Of a stretch of DNA of 17,485 nt, positions 1 through 8,278 are shown piece by piece. The stretch comes from CAZMCH01 sp964564735 (GTDB lineage: Bacteria > Poribacteria > DTPJ01). Position 1 is the first letter of the stretch, and each line of letters starts with the position of its first letter. The position numbers and the translations under genes were made by a program. Under the pieces are notes generated by a model. That model made no database searches, was not told the DNA's origin, and saw only the letters and a list, made by a program, of their open reading frames with translations. The stretch lies in the NCBI GenBank assembly GCA_964564735.1, contig CAZMCH010000086.1, positions 1-17,485 on the forward strand, written 5' to 3'.

Positions 1-534
1 GAAAAAGTAAAAATTATTGATGTCATGGGTGTTGATGAAGAGATTGATATAAATGGCAATGTAGCGAAAATTAGCGCAACAGAATCAATTAAATATCTCG
101 TTATTCCAGCAGGTTCGCTAAAAGATAACCCTGTAATAGATTACCCAAGAGAAAAGTTTGAGGTTGAGCAATATAATCCAGATAAAATTTCACCAATTGT
201 TGTCAGACTGAAATTCCCAATAGATAGCAGGGATAAGCAAGCAGAAAATTACAGGTTCAAGAAATTAGAAGAAGCAAGAATTGGGATTGAGCTATATAAT
301 TTCTCACAGAAGGAATTTGTATGTAGGATTGAGCCGATAATCCCTGATGGTTGGACGGGTTCCATTAATGATGATAGTGCTATTATAGGCAGAATGGGTA
401 TGACAATGCGGGATATTCGGCTTATGCCTAGTAATGATGCAAAGTCAGAATCGGTTGAGTTTAGGGTTAATGTTATAGATGAGTCTGGCAAGATTGAGAC
501 GTTCACTTTGGCATGGATAAGGGCTTTTGAATAA
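1..534 (+). CDS. C-terminal part of a beta-sandwich-rich protein of unknown function (5' truncated)
   Basis: The frame is open from base 1, before the first ATG at 25, so the gene starts outside the window and only its last 177 codons are seen. It ends in TAA at 532-534. The visible part has alternating beta-type stretches. A segment around residues 95-165 reads like a bacterial Ig-like/NEW3-type domain (a Phe-Ser insertion, then PDGW, then a run ending VEFRVNV). A segment ending YLVIPAGS resembles the short C-terminal strand seen after the catalytic domains of glycoside hydrolases. There are no catalytic residues, membrane segments or cysteine motifs. Because a secreted glycosidase follows, I infer that this is the tail of another extracellular carbohydrate-active or surface protein, but the family cannot be named from this fragment. 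Confidence 0.7.
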   Translation, partial: EKVKIIDVMGVDEEIDINGNVAKISATESIKYLVIPAGSLKDNPVIDYPREKFEVEQYNPDKISPIVVRLKFPIDSRDKQAENYRFKKLEEARIGIELYNFSQKEFVCRIEPIIPDGWTGSINDDSAIIGRMGMTMRDIRLMPSNDAKSESVEFRVNVIDESGKIETFTLAWIRAFE

Positions 535-551
535 GGCTATAATCCCACTAG

Positions 552-574
552 CCCTCTTTCAAAAAGGGAATTTT
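552..574 (+). terminator. Short hairpin with T-run after the first gene
   Basis: CCCT at 552-555 can pair with AGGG at 565-568, and TT at 557-558 with AA at 562-563, across one mismatch. TTTT follows at 571-574. The stem is short, so this is a weak candidate. The pattern also resembles the degenerate C-rich/G-rich palindromic repeats common between genes in draft genomes. Confidence 0.35.
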
Positions 575-575
575 C

Positions 576-604
576 TTGATCTATATAATTCTTTATGTTA
601 CTAT
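576..604 (+). promoter_or_regulatory. Possible sigma-70 promoter of the glycoside hydrolase gene
   Basis: TTGATC at 576-581 and TACTAT at 599-604 are separated by 17 nt. Each matches four of six consensus bases. The pair lies about 40 nt upstream of the glycosidase start and behind a weak terminator-like hairpin. AT-rich sequence makes chance matches common. Confidence 0.25.
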
Positions 605-641
605 TAGGTTGTATAAAATCACAAAATAAGGAATTATGCCA

Positions 642-2087
642 ATGTTAAGCATTAAAAGTTTTTTATTTGTTACATTTATATACTCACTTTGTGGTTTATG
701 TGCATCTATGGCAGAAGAACCATCTAAATTGGAGGCAGAAATGAGTAATAAGCCGATTATGCTTCACTCACAAAACCCACATTATTTTCTTTTCCGTGGA
801 GAACCAACAATTTTAATCACTTCAGGAGAGCATTACGGAGCAGTTTTGAACCTTGATTTTGACTATGTGAAGTATCTTGATGAGATTCAATCATGTGGAC
901 TTAATGCTACAAGGACATTTTCAGGTGTTTATTGCGAATCACCAACATCATTCAATATCGTGCGCAATACGCTTGCCCCTGCCCCAAATAAATTTATCTG
1001 TCCATGGGCTAGAAGTAGCGAGGCTGGATATGCCAATGGCGGGAATAAATTCGATCTTAATAAATGGGATAATGCCTATTTTGAACGCCTGAAAGACTTT
1101 GTTTCTCAGGCTCAAAGACGAGGAATTGTCGTTGAGATGGTATTATTTTGTCCTTATTATGGCGATGAACAATGGGATTTAAGTCCTATAAAAATTACTA
1201 ATAACATCAATGGTATTGGTGATATGCTCAGAACGGATTCGCTGACATCAAAGAATTGTGATATGGTCGCTGTCCATGAGAAGATGGTTAGAAAGATTGT
1301 TACTGAGTTAAAGGATTTTGATAATCTATATTATGAAATCTGTAATGAACCGTATTTTGGTGGGGTAACACTTGAATGGCAGTATTATATTGCATCAGTT
1401 ATTGTTGATGCTGAAAAAGATTTTCCGTATAAGCATCTTATTGCGCAAAATATTGCCAATGGTTCAGCCAAGATTGAGAATCCTAATCCAAAGGTCTCCA
1501 TATTCAACTTTCACTATGCAACGCCTCCTGATACAGTTGGTCTCAATTATGGTCTAAATAAAGTCATAGGTGATGACGAAACAGGCTTTAGAGGTATAGA
1601 GGACGTTCATTATCGGACAGAGGCTTGGGAGTTCATAATCGCTGGAGGGGGCGAATATAGCAACCTTGATTATTCATTCACAGTTGGGCATGAGGACGGA
1701 ACTTTCCCGATTCCAGAAAAACAGCCCGGTGGTGGCGGAAAAAATCTAAGGAAACAGTTAAAAATCCTGAAAGATTTTATGTCCGACTTTAATTTTATTA
1801 AAATGAGTCCTGATAATTCAATTATAAAGTCTGTCAGTCCTTCTGAAAACGCTGTCAGAGTTCTTGCAGAAGCAGGCAAAGCTTATGCCATCTATATTAA
1901 AGGTGGAACAAAGACAGAGATAGAATTAGAATTGCCAGAGGCATTTTACAACGCAGAATGGATAAACACAAAAACAGGCATTATTGAGGAAAATAAGGAA
2001 ATTAAACATAATGGAGGCAATATTAAACTGTTATCCCCATATTACGAAGAAGATATAGCATTGCGTATCTTAAAGATTAGAGATTAG
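642..2087 (+). CDS. Secreted clan GH-A-like glycoside hydrolase (cellulase/GH5-like TIM barrel)
   Basis: The product has about 481 residues and is likely an exported glycosidase. ATG 642 is preferred over ATG 636 because the AAGGA at 628-632 is too close to 636. The N-terminus is a signal peptide: a lysine, a hydrophobic run, and a likely cut after ASMA. The mature protein opens with HYFLFRGEP-type strand sequence, common in GH5/GH140-like barrels. The acid/base motif is Asn-Glu-Pro in YYEICNEPYFGG (E236 from 642). A likely nucleophile is the Glu of GDDETGF (E313), at the spacing expected for clan GH-A. The last ~80 residues form a beta-rich C-terminal domain, as in related extracellular glycosidases. 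Substrate cannot be read from sequence. The neighbouring fucose isomerase hints at a fucose-containing glycan, which is inference. Confidence 0.8.
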   Translation: MLSIKSFLFVTFIYSLCGLCASMAEEPSKLEAEMSNKPIMLHSQNPHYFLFRGEPTILITSGEHYGAVLNLDFDYVKYLDEIQSCGLNATRTFSGVYCESPTSFNIVRNTLAPAPNKFICPWARSSEAGYANGGNKFDLNKWDNAYFERLKDFVSQAQRRGIVVEMVLFCPYYGDEQWDLSPIKITNNINGIGDMLRTDSLTSKNCDMVAVHEKMVRKIVTELKDFDNLYYEICNEPYFGGVTLEWQYYIASVIVDAEKDFPYKHLIAQNIANGSAKIENPNPKVSIFNFHYATPPDTVGLNYGLNKVIGDDETGFRGIEDVHYRTEAWEFIIAGGGEYSNLDYSFTVGHEDGTFPIPEKQPGGGGKNLRKQLKILKDFMSDFNFIKMSPDNSIIKSVSPSENAVRVLAEAGKAYAIYIKGGTKTEIELELPEAFYNAEWINTKTGIIEENKEIKHNGGNIKLLSPYYEEDIALRILKIRD

Positions 2088-2152
2088 AAGAATTAGAGAT
2101 TGGGATATTAGTCAAGTCATCAGTCTTTAACTTCAAAAGGAAGGAGCAATTT

Positions 2153-3877
2153 ATGAATCGTCAATTAGTTGGCAATCCACCAACATTAGGAGTCTTTGCG
2201 ACAATAGACCCAAGAACATATCCCGTTCCTGATATTCCAGAGGGATCAGTTAAGGCGCAACAAATGCCAGTTGTTATGAACCGTCTTGATAAAGTTGTAA
2301 AATTGGCGAAATCAATCAAGATGTATGATGGCTCAAAACTTAAGGTTGTCAAAGGAAGCGTCCCTGTTGGAGGACCAAGAGATGCTGCAATAGTCCAGAA
2401 AGAATTTGAGGAAGCCGGCGTCAGCATAGTTATTAATTCAATGTGTACATGGTCAATGGGCTGGGAAACTGGTTTCTTTGGTCATCCTGATTGGATAACT
2501 GCTTATGAAGCTATGAATGGAACAGCATGGCCAGGGGCGGTTCTTCTTAATTCGAAAAGAGCTTCAGCAACAGCACATCTGAATCCTGTATTCTGTATTT
2601 ATCCGCCAGATGTTGAGGATATGGAACCATCAGCACCACTCCATCCGGAAAGCATAAGAAGAATAACACAGTTCTTAAAGTGCGCTGGTTCTGTCTCTAT
2701 GATGAGAGGCAAATCCTACGCCAGTATCGGTCATGTTTCAATGGGCATTGCAGGTTCAGAGCTTGTCAGTGATATACTTGCCAGATGGTTTGGTATGAAG
2801 CTTATTCACGTTGATCAGCTTGAATTGCTGATGAGAATCCAAAAGGGCATGTTTGATAAAGACGAGGTTAAAAAGGCTACTGAATGGTTTTTTAATAGTT
2901 TTGCAGGTCGTATAGATATAAGCAAAAAAAGATCGCCAGAGAAAATAAAGGAACTTGCTGATTTTCTTATAAAAATGACTCTTTGTATAAGGGATATTAT
3001 GAGAGGTAATGATATAATAGAGGACGAGGAAAGGTCGCAAGGTGCAAATGCTTTGTTTGGTGGAACTGCTGGACAGCGTTATTGGACTGATTGGTATCCA
3101 AATTTTGACTTCCCAGAAGCGATAAACTCGGCAACATTTGACTGGAATGGTTTACGTGCACCTATTGTCCATGCAACAGAAAATGATTATCTTAATGGAA
3201 TGGGTATGCAATGGGGAACTATGTTAACGGGCTTCTCTGCATTATTTGCCGATCTAAGGACATACTGGTCACCAAAGAAGATCAAACAAGCAACTGGTTT
3301 TGATATAAGTTCAATAGCACCAACAGGCTTCCTGCATCTTATTAATAGCGGTCCCGCTGCACTTGATTGGGCTACCGATCCTGCAATGCTTCCTGCAGAA
3401 GCTAGAATAAAAAAAGCAATTGAAGGCACATATTGGGAGCCAGCTGGGCTAGGATATTTCCCGGGTGATGGGCTTTCAACACATTTTGTCACTCCCGGTA
3501 ATCTACCAATAACAATGATTAGATTTAACCGTGTTGGTCAGGATGTTACATTGACTGTTATTGAGGGACATACAATTGAATTGCCCGAAAATGTTGCAGA
3601 ATATGTCCGTCAAAGAACGGATCCGACATGGCCAGATACATTCGTTATTGCTGACTGCATAGATACTTTTGATGTTATGAACAGAGGCATCGATCCGAAT
3701 CATGTTTCTGCGGCAATCGGACATATTGGCGAAGAAGTTATGATGATGGCTTCTATGCTTCGGATTCCAGTTGACTATCATAATATAGATGATTGCAGAG
3801 TTTTACGCCCAACATTATGGACACGCCTTGGTGGAGATCGTGAAGCCTGCAAAGTGCTTGGACCTCTTTACGCATAA
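2153..3877 (+). CDS. fucI: L-fucose isomerase family protein
   Basis: The 574-residue protein is close to the ~590 residues of E. coli FucI, which interconverts L-fucose and L-fuculose with Mn2+ in the cytoplasm. Stretches shared with that family run the whole length: RGKSYASIGHVSMGIAGS, GQRYWTDWYPN, FDWNG, ATENDYLNG, ADLRTYWSP, HLINSGPAALD, GHIGEE, ASMLRIPV, and the ending GPLY. The metal ligands E337, D361 and H528 of E. coli appear to correspond to E322, D345 and H517 here. The N-terminus keeps ID-R but the following ~20 residues differ from the E. coli type, so a related substrate such as D-arabinose or another 6-deoxy sugar is possible. AAGGAG at 2141-2146 gives a strong start. It follows the glycosidase by 65 nt and probably shares its transcript. 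Confidence 0.88.
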   Translation: MNRQLVGNPPTLGVFATIDPRTYPVPDIPEGSVKAQQMPVVMNRLDKVVKLAKSIKMYDGSKLKVVKGSVPVGGPRDAAIVQKEFEEAGVSIVINSMCTWSMGWETGFFGHPDWITAYEAMNGTAWPGAVLLNSKRASATAHLNPVFCIYPPDVEDMEPSAPLHPESIRRITQFLKCAGSVSMMRGKSYASIGHVSMGIAGSELVSDILARWFGMKLIHVDQLELLMRIQKGMFDKDEVKKATEWFFNSFAGRIDISKKRSPEKIKELADFLIKMTLCIRDIMRGNDIIEDEERSQGANALFGGTAGQRYWTDWYPNFDFPEAINSATFDWNGLRAPIVHATENDYLNGMGMQWGTMLTGFSALFADLRTYWSPKKIKQATGFDISSIAPTGFLHLINSGPAALDWATDPAMLPAEARIKKAIEGTYWEPAGLGYFPGDGLSTHFVTPGNLPITMIRFNRVGQDVTLTVIEGHTIELPENVAEYVRQRTDPTWPDTFVIADCIDTFDVMNRGIDPNHVSAAIGHIGEEVMMMASMLRIPVDYHNIDDCRVLRPTLWTRLGGDREACKVLGPLYA

Positions 3878-3897
3878 TTTGATATAAAAATAGAATT

Positions 3898-3959
3898 TAG
3901 CCATAGAGCAGAAAGGATTATGTTATGTTTTATCCGAGTCTGTCTGTGGCTATATTTTT
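3898..3959 (+). terminator. Intrinsic terminator after fucI
   Basis: A 10-bp stem (3898-3907 with 3943-3952, one G-U pair) is followed directly by TATTTTT at 3953-3959. Inside the long loop, GGAT and ATCC form a second short stem. It lies 20 nt after the fucI stop and separates fucI from the next gene. Confidence 0.55.
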
Positions 3960-3992
3960 CTGACTAGCAAATCATGGCAATGGAGGTGCTAT

Positions 3993-5738
3993 TTGGAGAA
4001 AGTGATAAAAGCTGATATTATAGATGGTCTAAGGCGTATAGGTTTAGATAAAGGTGATGTTGTATTTGTTCATAGTTCTTTAAGCTCATTTGGTCATGTT
4101 AACGGTGGTGCAGAGACGGTTGTAAAGGCTTTTCTCGAAGTACTTGGCTCAGAAGGCACTCTTGCAGTTCCGATATTCCGCAATTATTTTTGGGACGGAC
4201 CCGAACAGATATGGGATAGAGATAACTCGCCTTCACTCATGGGTATTATATCAGAGACTGTTCGGACTTGGGAGGGTAATCGCAGAAGCTATCATGCACC
4301 ACATCCAATCGCAGCAGTTGGGCGACTCGCAGATGATTTGACAGAAAGACATAACATCACTGATTTCTCATTTGATAGCCCGTTTTCAAGATTAATTGAG
4401 TTAAATGCTTGGATAGTTTTGCTTGGTGTGGATTATAACAGATGCACTATGATACATCTCATTGAGGAAAGGTCAGAGATTCCTTATCGTCGATGGATTG
4501 ATCTTGCTGGAACAGTAGTTAATAATGGCATTGCAGAGAGAAAAACTTACCCATTTCTTTCAGGATACCCCGGAGTCGGAAACGATTTTAATCCTCTTGG
4601 GGAAAGGCTACAAAATGAGGGAAAAGTAAACATCACGAAAATTGGAAATAGCTTAGTTCGTAGCTTTCGTTCAAAAGATTTATATGATTGCGCAATGCGC
4701 TCAATCAGACAAGACCCTTTGTTTCTTGTTAGCCATGACACAAAAGCGCAAGCAAGTAAATATATACCTAAATATGGCAAAATGCTTGATGAAAGCTTCG
4801 ATGAAAACACTGAATTGATATGTCTAAAAAATCCGATTGCCAAGAAACTCACCGATAAACTTCGTATTCCCCAAACTCCTCCACCAATTGTTGAAATCAG
4901 ACAAAAATATGAAACAAATGATGAGCTTATATTAGAAGAATTTCATATCAGAAACGGATTGAGCGATTTTATTCCCGGCGTAATAGCAATTCCAAAAGAT
5001 TTGGATAAAAAGTTACCTGCTGTGATATGCATGCATGGAACAGGCGAAAGCTGGGAACAACTGATGGAAAAGCCCTTTATTGAGAGGAATGGAACGCTGA
5101 TCGGATGGGCAAGGGAATTTGCCCGAAGGGGATTTATATCAGTAGCGATAACACAATTCAGCCATCCGCCAAGACACGAACCTTGGAATTGGGAATTGCC
5201 AAAGCTGTTGCCTGCCTATGGCAAAACCGCAATGGGTTGGCTTGTGTCGGATGTCCTTTCATGCGTTGATTATCTGCAAACACGCCCAGAGGTTGATTCA
5301 GAGCATATTGCAGTTGGTGGATTCTCTCTTGGCGGTATATCTGCATTTTATAGTTTCGTTGTTGATGATAGGATAGCTTCTGCATTTACATTCTGCGGAG
5401 GAGTCGGCTCAATAAGGCATCTGATACGTGAAGGAAATACAGGTTTCCATAGCATTTATTATTATGTTCCTGATATAATATCAGATGGGCTTGACCATCC
5501 ACAGCTTGTGCCTGCGTTTGCCCCTAGACCTTTATTTATATATGGCACAACTGATGATGCAGGGATGCCAGTTTCTGGATTGAAGGCATTTGAGTCATCC
5601 ACAATACCGATATATGAGTCACTTGGCGCAGGAGATAAGATAAAGGTGGTTTTGGAAGAAGGTCAACATGCCTTGAATTTCAAGGCATTTAATATGGTTT
5701 CGGATTGGCTTAGAGATATATTTAGCGACTTGTGGTAA
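3993..5738 (+). CDS. Two-domain fusion: AAC(3)/YokD-type N-acyltransferase plus alpha/beta hydrolase
   Basis: The start is TTG, supported by GGAGG at 3982-3986. Residues 1 to about 260 match the Antibiotic_NAT (AAC(3)/YokD) family: VFVHSSLSSFG, GGAETVV, EGTLAVPIF, then T152-x2-H155-x2-E158 (TMIHLIEE), the region of the family's catalytic His and Glu. The usual HPTHS motif is HAPHP here. Residues ~275-581 are a dienelactone-hydrolase/acetyl-esterase-like alpha/beta hydrolase: CMHGTG oxyanion region, nucleophile elbow GFSLGG (S445), acid D521 or D522 in GTTDDAG, and H559 in GQHALN. The family uses an acyl-CoA donor and an amine acceptor for the first domain and ester hydrolysis for the second. 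The fusion suggests acyl-group exchange on one substrate, perhaps an amino sugar. A role in drug resistance is not supported. Confidence 0.85.
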   Translation: MEKVIKADIIDGLRRIGLDKGDVVFVHSSLSSFGHVNGGAETVVKAFLEVLGSEGTLAVPIFRNYFWDGPEQIWDRDNSPSLMGIISETVRTWEGNRRSYHAPHPIAAVGRLADDLTERHNITDFSFDSPFSRLIELNAWIVLLGVDYNRCTMIHLIEERSEIPYRRWIDLAGTVVNNGIAERKTYPFLSGYPGVGNDFNPLGERLQNEGKVNITKIGNSLVRSFRSKDLYDCAMRSIRQDPLFLVSHDTKAQASKYIPKYGKMLDESFDENTELICLKNPIAKKLTDKLRIPQTPPPIVEIRQKYETNDELILEEFHIRNGLSDFIPGVIAIPKDLDKKLPAVICMHGTGESWEQLMEKPFIERNGTLIGWAREFARRGFISVAITQFSHPPRHEPWNWELPKLLPAYGKTAMGWLVSDVLSCVDYLQTRPEVDSEHIAVGGFSLGGISAFYSFVVDDRIASAFTFCGGVGSIRHLIREGNTGFHSIYYYVPDIISDGLDHPQLVPAFAPRPLFIYGTTDDAGMPVSGLKAFESSTIPIYESLGAGDKIKVVLEEGQHALNFKAFNMVSDWLRDIFSDLW

Positions 5739-5748
5739 TTGTTTTTGT

Positions 5749-5771
5749 AGCCCAAGATTCTAACTTGGGTT
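5749..5771. repeat. Palindromic element beside the assembly gap
   Basis: CCCAAG at 5751-5756 pairs with CTTGGG at 5764-5769 around a 7-nt loop. The stem extends by a G-U and an A-U pair on the outside. It starts 10 nt after a stop codon, follows TTTTT, and abuts the N gap. Short palindromes of this build are often dispersed in many copies, which would explain why assembly broke here. Copy number cannot be judged from one window. Confidence 0.5.
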
Positions 5772-5781
5772 NNNNNNNNNN
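5772..5781. other. Assembly gap (10 N)
   Basis: Ten consecutive N mark a scaffold join of unknown true length. Linkage of the genes left and right of this point rests on scaffolding. A second copy of the adjacent palindrome, or more, could be missing. Confidence 0.99.
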
Positions 5782-5826
5782 TTAAAAGTTAGACTACTGG
5801 TTGCACTATAAGGAGATACTTCTATA

Positions 5827-7041
5827 ATGGAAAATAACAACGATCTTGCGATACTTCGTGATCTTGCGAGTAAATACATGGAGATTAGCAGACAGGACAT
5901 TCAGGAAGAACGCTGTCGTATGTGGAGAGATCATAACAGCTTGATTAAAACACGTCCATTAGTTCTTGTTGGATTTCCACCAAATGAGATTCCAGAATGT
6001 CAGTCTAAATGCCAAGACCCATTTTATCGCCAATATGAACAGCAATTCCTAAATCGCCTTTATCAATATAAGATTGGAGATGATCATATATTTGAACCTT
6101 GGCTTACTATCCGCGCTTCATTTTCACATGGAGGATGGGGAACGGGCGCAAAGTGGATCAGACCGAATGTCGCAGGCGGAGCTGCAAGGTTTGATCACCC
6201 AATCAAAACGCTTGAGGACATATCAAAACTAGTCAAGCCAAAGCACATCATTAATGAAGAAGAAACGAAAAAGCGTCTTGATCGCACAAGAGAAGCTATC
6301 GGAGATATTATAGAGATTGACGTTGATAGAGGTCCCGCATATCGTGTGTGGAGTGCGGACATATCAACCGATCTAATGTATCTGCGCGGCATGGAACAAA
6401 TGATGCTTGATATGACCGATAATCCCGAATGGCTACATGGATTTGTTAGGTTTATGATGGAGGGCGTTTTATCTGCGCATGAGGAGGCGGAAAAAGCTGG
6501 CGATTGGAGTCTGACAAGTCAGGAAAATCAAGCTATGACATACTGCCATGAATTACCCGATCCAAAGCCAAACAGTGAACCAATGAAAAGAAAGGATTTA
6601 TGGGTTTTCTTCGCCGCTCAGGAATTTGCACAAGTGGGACCTGAAAAGCAAAATGAGTTCCTTTTCCAATACCAATTCCCAATATTAGAGCATTTCGGAT
6701 TGACTGCCTATGGTTGTTGTGAGGATTTGACATATAAGATAAAGTATCTCAAAAACCTAAAAAATCTCAGACGTATTGGCGTTACCCCTTGGGCAGATAT
6801 ACAAAAATGCGCAGAGCAGATCGGTGATAAATATGTTATCTCTTGGCGACCAAACCCATCGGATATGATATGTTGTGGCTTTGATCCCGCCCATATACGC
6901 AAGACTGTTACAGAGGCAATGGAAATATGCAAGGGGCTTCATGTTGACATAACCCTAAAAGATACACAAACTTATGAAAACGATCCCACAAGGGGTATTA
7001 GATGGCATCAGATAGTCAGGGAGATAATTGAGAAGTATTGA
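5827..7041 (+). CDS. URO-D-superfamily protein, divergent (not HemE)
   Basis: The 404-residue protein looks like the divergent uroporphyrinogen-decarboxylase/methyltransferase-like proteins common in Poribacteria, Lentisphaerae and related groups. These share a TIM-barrel fold with HemE and with the cobalamin:coenzyme M methyltransferases MtaA/MtbA. Recognisable landmarks are the early EERCRMWRDHN region, VEPW-like FEPWLTIRA, SQENQAMTYCHELP near the middle, EHFGLTAYGCCEDL, and ISWRPNPSDM near the end. The arginine-rich N-terminal substrate loop of true HemE (RPVWxMRQAGR) is absent. Its reaction is unknown; methyl transfer or demethylation is a guess from superfamily membership. AAGGAG at 5810-5815 lies 11 nt before the ATG. 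The next gene begins 12 nt after its stop. Confidence 0.7.
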   Translation: MENNNDLAILRDLASKYMEISRQDIQEERCRMWRDHNSLIKTRPLVLVGFPPNEIPECQSKCQDPFYRQYEQQFLNRLYQYKIGDDHIFEPWLTIRASFSHGGWGTGAKWIRPNVAGGAARFDHPIKTLEDISKLVKPKHIINEEETKKRLDRTREAIGDIIEIDVDRGPAYRVWSADISTDLMYLRGMEQMMLDMTDNPEWLHGFVRFMMEGVLSAHEEAEKAGDWSLTSQENQAMTYCHELPDPKPNSEPMKRKDLWVFFAAQEFAQVGPEKQNEFLFQYQFPILEHFGLTAYGCCEDLTYKIKYLKNLKNLRRIGVTPWADIQKCAEQIGDKYVISWRPNPSDMICCGFDPAHIRKTVTEAMEICKGLHVDITLKDTQTYENDPTRGIRWHQIVREIIEKY

Positions 7042-7053
7042 AAGGATAAAGCT

Positions 7054-8160
7054 ATGACTCAGGAAAATTTGTCCTTTGAGCATATTATTGTTGATAAGAA
7101 TAATCCAAAAGATCCTCATTGCAAGGCAGTTGCGGATATTGACGGTGATGGCTATGGCGATATGATCGTTGCTAGTGCAGATGGTGAAGGTCTATTCTGT
7201 TATCATTACCCAGACTTAACAAAACGTAAGATCGCTGATGGGACATTCACTACTGATATGGCGGTTGGTGATATTGATAATGATGGTTATGTTGATGTGA
7301 TTATCCCAAGTAATGATGGGCTGATGTGGTTCAGAAATCCGAAAGGTCAAATAAATGGTATATGGGAAGCGATAAATATAAGTCCTGACGGTGCAAGGAT
7401 GCATGATGTTGAAGTTATTGACCTTGATGGAGATGGCAAACTGGATATTGTGACACGACATCAATCTGGATTCGGCAAAATGATGGGAAACCAGATTCAT
7501 ATTTGGAAGCAAAATTCACCTAAATCATGGAGTCATTGCACATTTGATTGCCCTCATGGCGAAGGCCTAAAGGTTGCAGATATAGATGGTGATGGCTTGC
7601 CGGATGTTATTATAGGTGGGCGTTGGTATCGGAATCCCGCAGATATACTCAATGGAAATTGGGATGAATTTCTATTCATGCCTGCAGAGCATTTTGACCA
7701 AAATTGGACAAAAGGTGATGTTGCTATAGCCGTTGGCGACCTTAATGGTGACGGTAGGATAGATATAGCTTTATCGCCTGCAGAAGGTTCGGGTCATCTA
7801 TCTTGGTTTGAAGCCCCACTTGATCCAACAAGCCCAAACTGGATTGAGCATATACTTGAGCCTAATTATGACCATGCACACGCCCTCGATATAGCAGATA
7901 TGGACGGAAATGGTCATCTTGATATTATTGTGGCAAAGATGCACCAAGCAACCGCCCCACAAGAGATAGCTGTATATCTAAATCAAGGATGTGGCAAATT
8001 ATGGCAAAAGTATGTTGTGGCAACTTCTGGTTCTCATAATATTGTGTTATTTGATGTTGATAATAATGGAAAGATTGACATCTTTGGGGCAAATTGGAAT
8101 AACAATTCATCAACAGGCGGTATGGTTGAATTGTGGCTTAATAAAAAGACTGATCAATGA
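7054..8160 (+). CDS. Seven-repeat VCBS/FG-GAP beta-propeller protein
   Basis: Seven repeats carry the Ca2+-binding Asp-x-Asp/Asn-x-Asp/Asn-Gly signature: ADIDGDGYGD, GDIDNDGYVD, IDLDGDGKLD, ADIDGDGLPD, GDLNGDGRID, ADMDGNGHLD and FDVDNNGKID, each followed by a hydrophobic strand. Seven repeats fit a closed seven-bladed propeller occupying nearly all 368 residues. Such propellers mostly bind ligands or proteins, often carbohydrates, and are usually extracellular, yet this one has no signal peptide. The 12-nt spacer to the upstream stop, which lies in the same frame, leaves no room for one. AAAGGA overlaps the upstream stop codon and supplies the ribosome site, so it is co-transcribed with the URO-D-like gene. 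No enzymatic motif is visible. Confidence 0.85.
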   Translation: MTQENLSFEHIIVDKNNPKDPHCKAVADIDGDGYGDMIVASADGEGLFCYHYPDLTKRKIADGTFTTDMAVGDIDNDGYVDVIIPSNDGLMWFRNPKGQINGIWEAINISPDGARMHDVEVIDLDGDGKLDIVTRHQSGFGKMMGNQIHIWKQNSPKSWSHCTFDCPHGEGLKVADIDGDGLPDVIIGGRWYRNPADILNGNWDEFLFMPAEHFDQNWTKGDVAIAVGDLNGDGRIDIALSPAEGSGHLSWFEAPLDPTSPNWIEHILEPNYDHAHALDIADMDGNGHLDIIVAKMHQATAPQEIAVYLNQGCGKLWQKYVVATSGSHNIVLFDVDNNGKIDIFGANWNNNSSTGGMVELWLNKKTDQ

Positions 8161-8173
8161 TTTAGCTTATGTA

Positions 8174-8196
8174 AACGAAATCTGTTATAATTCGTT
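8174..8196. other. Weak hairpin after the VCBS gene
   Basis: AACGAA at 8174-8179 pairs with TTCGTT at 8191-8196 around an 11-nt loop. A T-rich stretch follows only about 10 nt later, so it is at best a weak terminator. The rest of the 259-nt spacer holds the promoter candidate below and a small palindrome at 8302-8318. Confidence 0.3.
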
Positions 8197-8249
8197 AAGA
8201 TTAGTCAGTTTATTTTCCTAGACATGAAAGATATTTGTTGAATATTCGC

Positions 8250-8278
8250 TTGACAGAAGCAAAAACACTTGATATTGT
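8250..8278 (+). promoter_or_regulatory. Sigma-70-like promoter of the Kelch gene
   Basis: A perfect -35 box TTGACA at 8250-8255 is separated by 17 nt from TATTGT at 8273-8278. It lies about 140 nt before the Kelch start. The resulting leader contains the palindrome AGGAA-N7-TTCCT at 8302-8318. Confidence 0.5.

Noticed and set aside
3993..4790. Aminoglycoside resistance gene
   Set aside because: The AAC(3)/YokD family is broad, the HPTHS motif is altered, and the domain is fused to a hydrolase inside a sugar-related cluster. Resistance is not supported.
5827..7041. Haem-biosynthesis HemE
   Set aside because: The N-terminal arginine loop and other HemE active-site features are missing, and there are no haem genes nearby.
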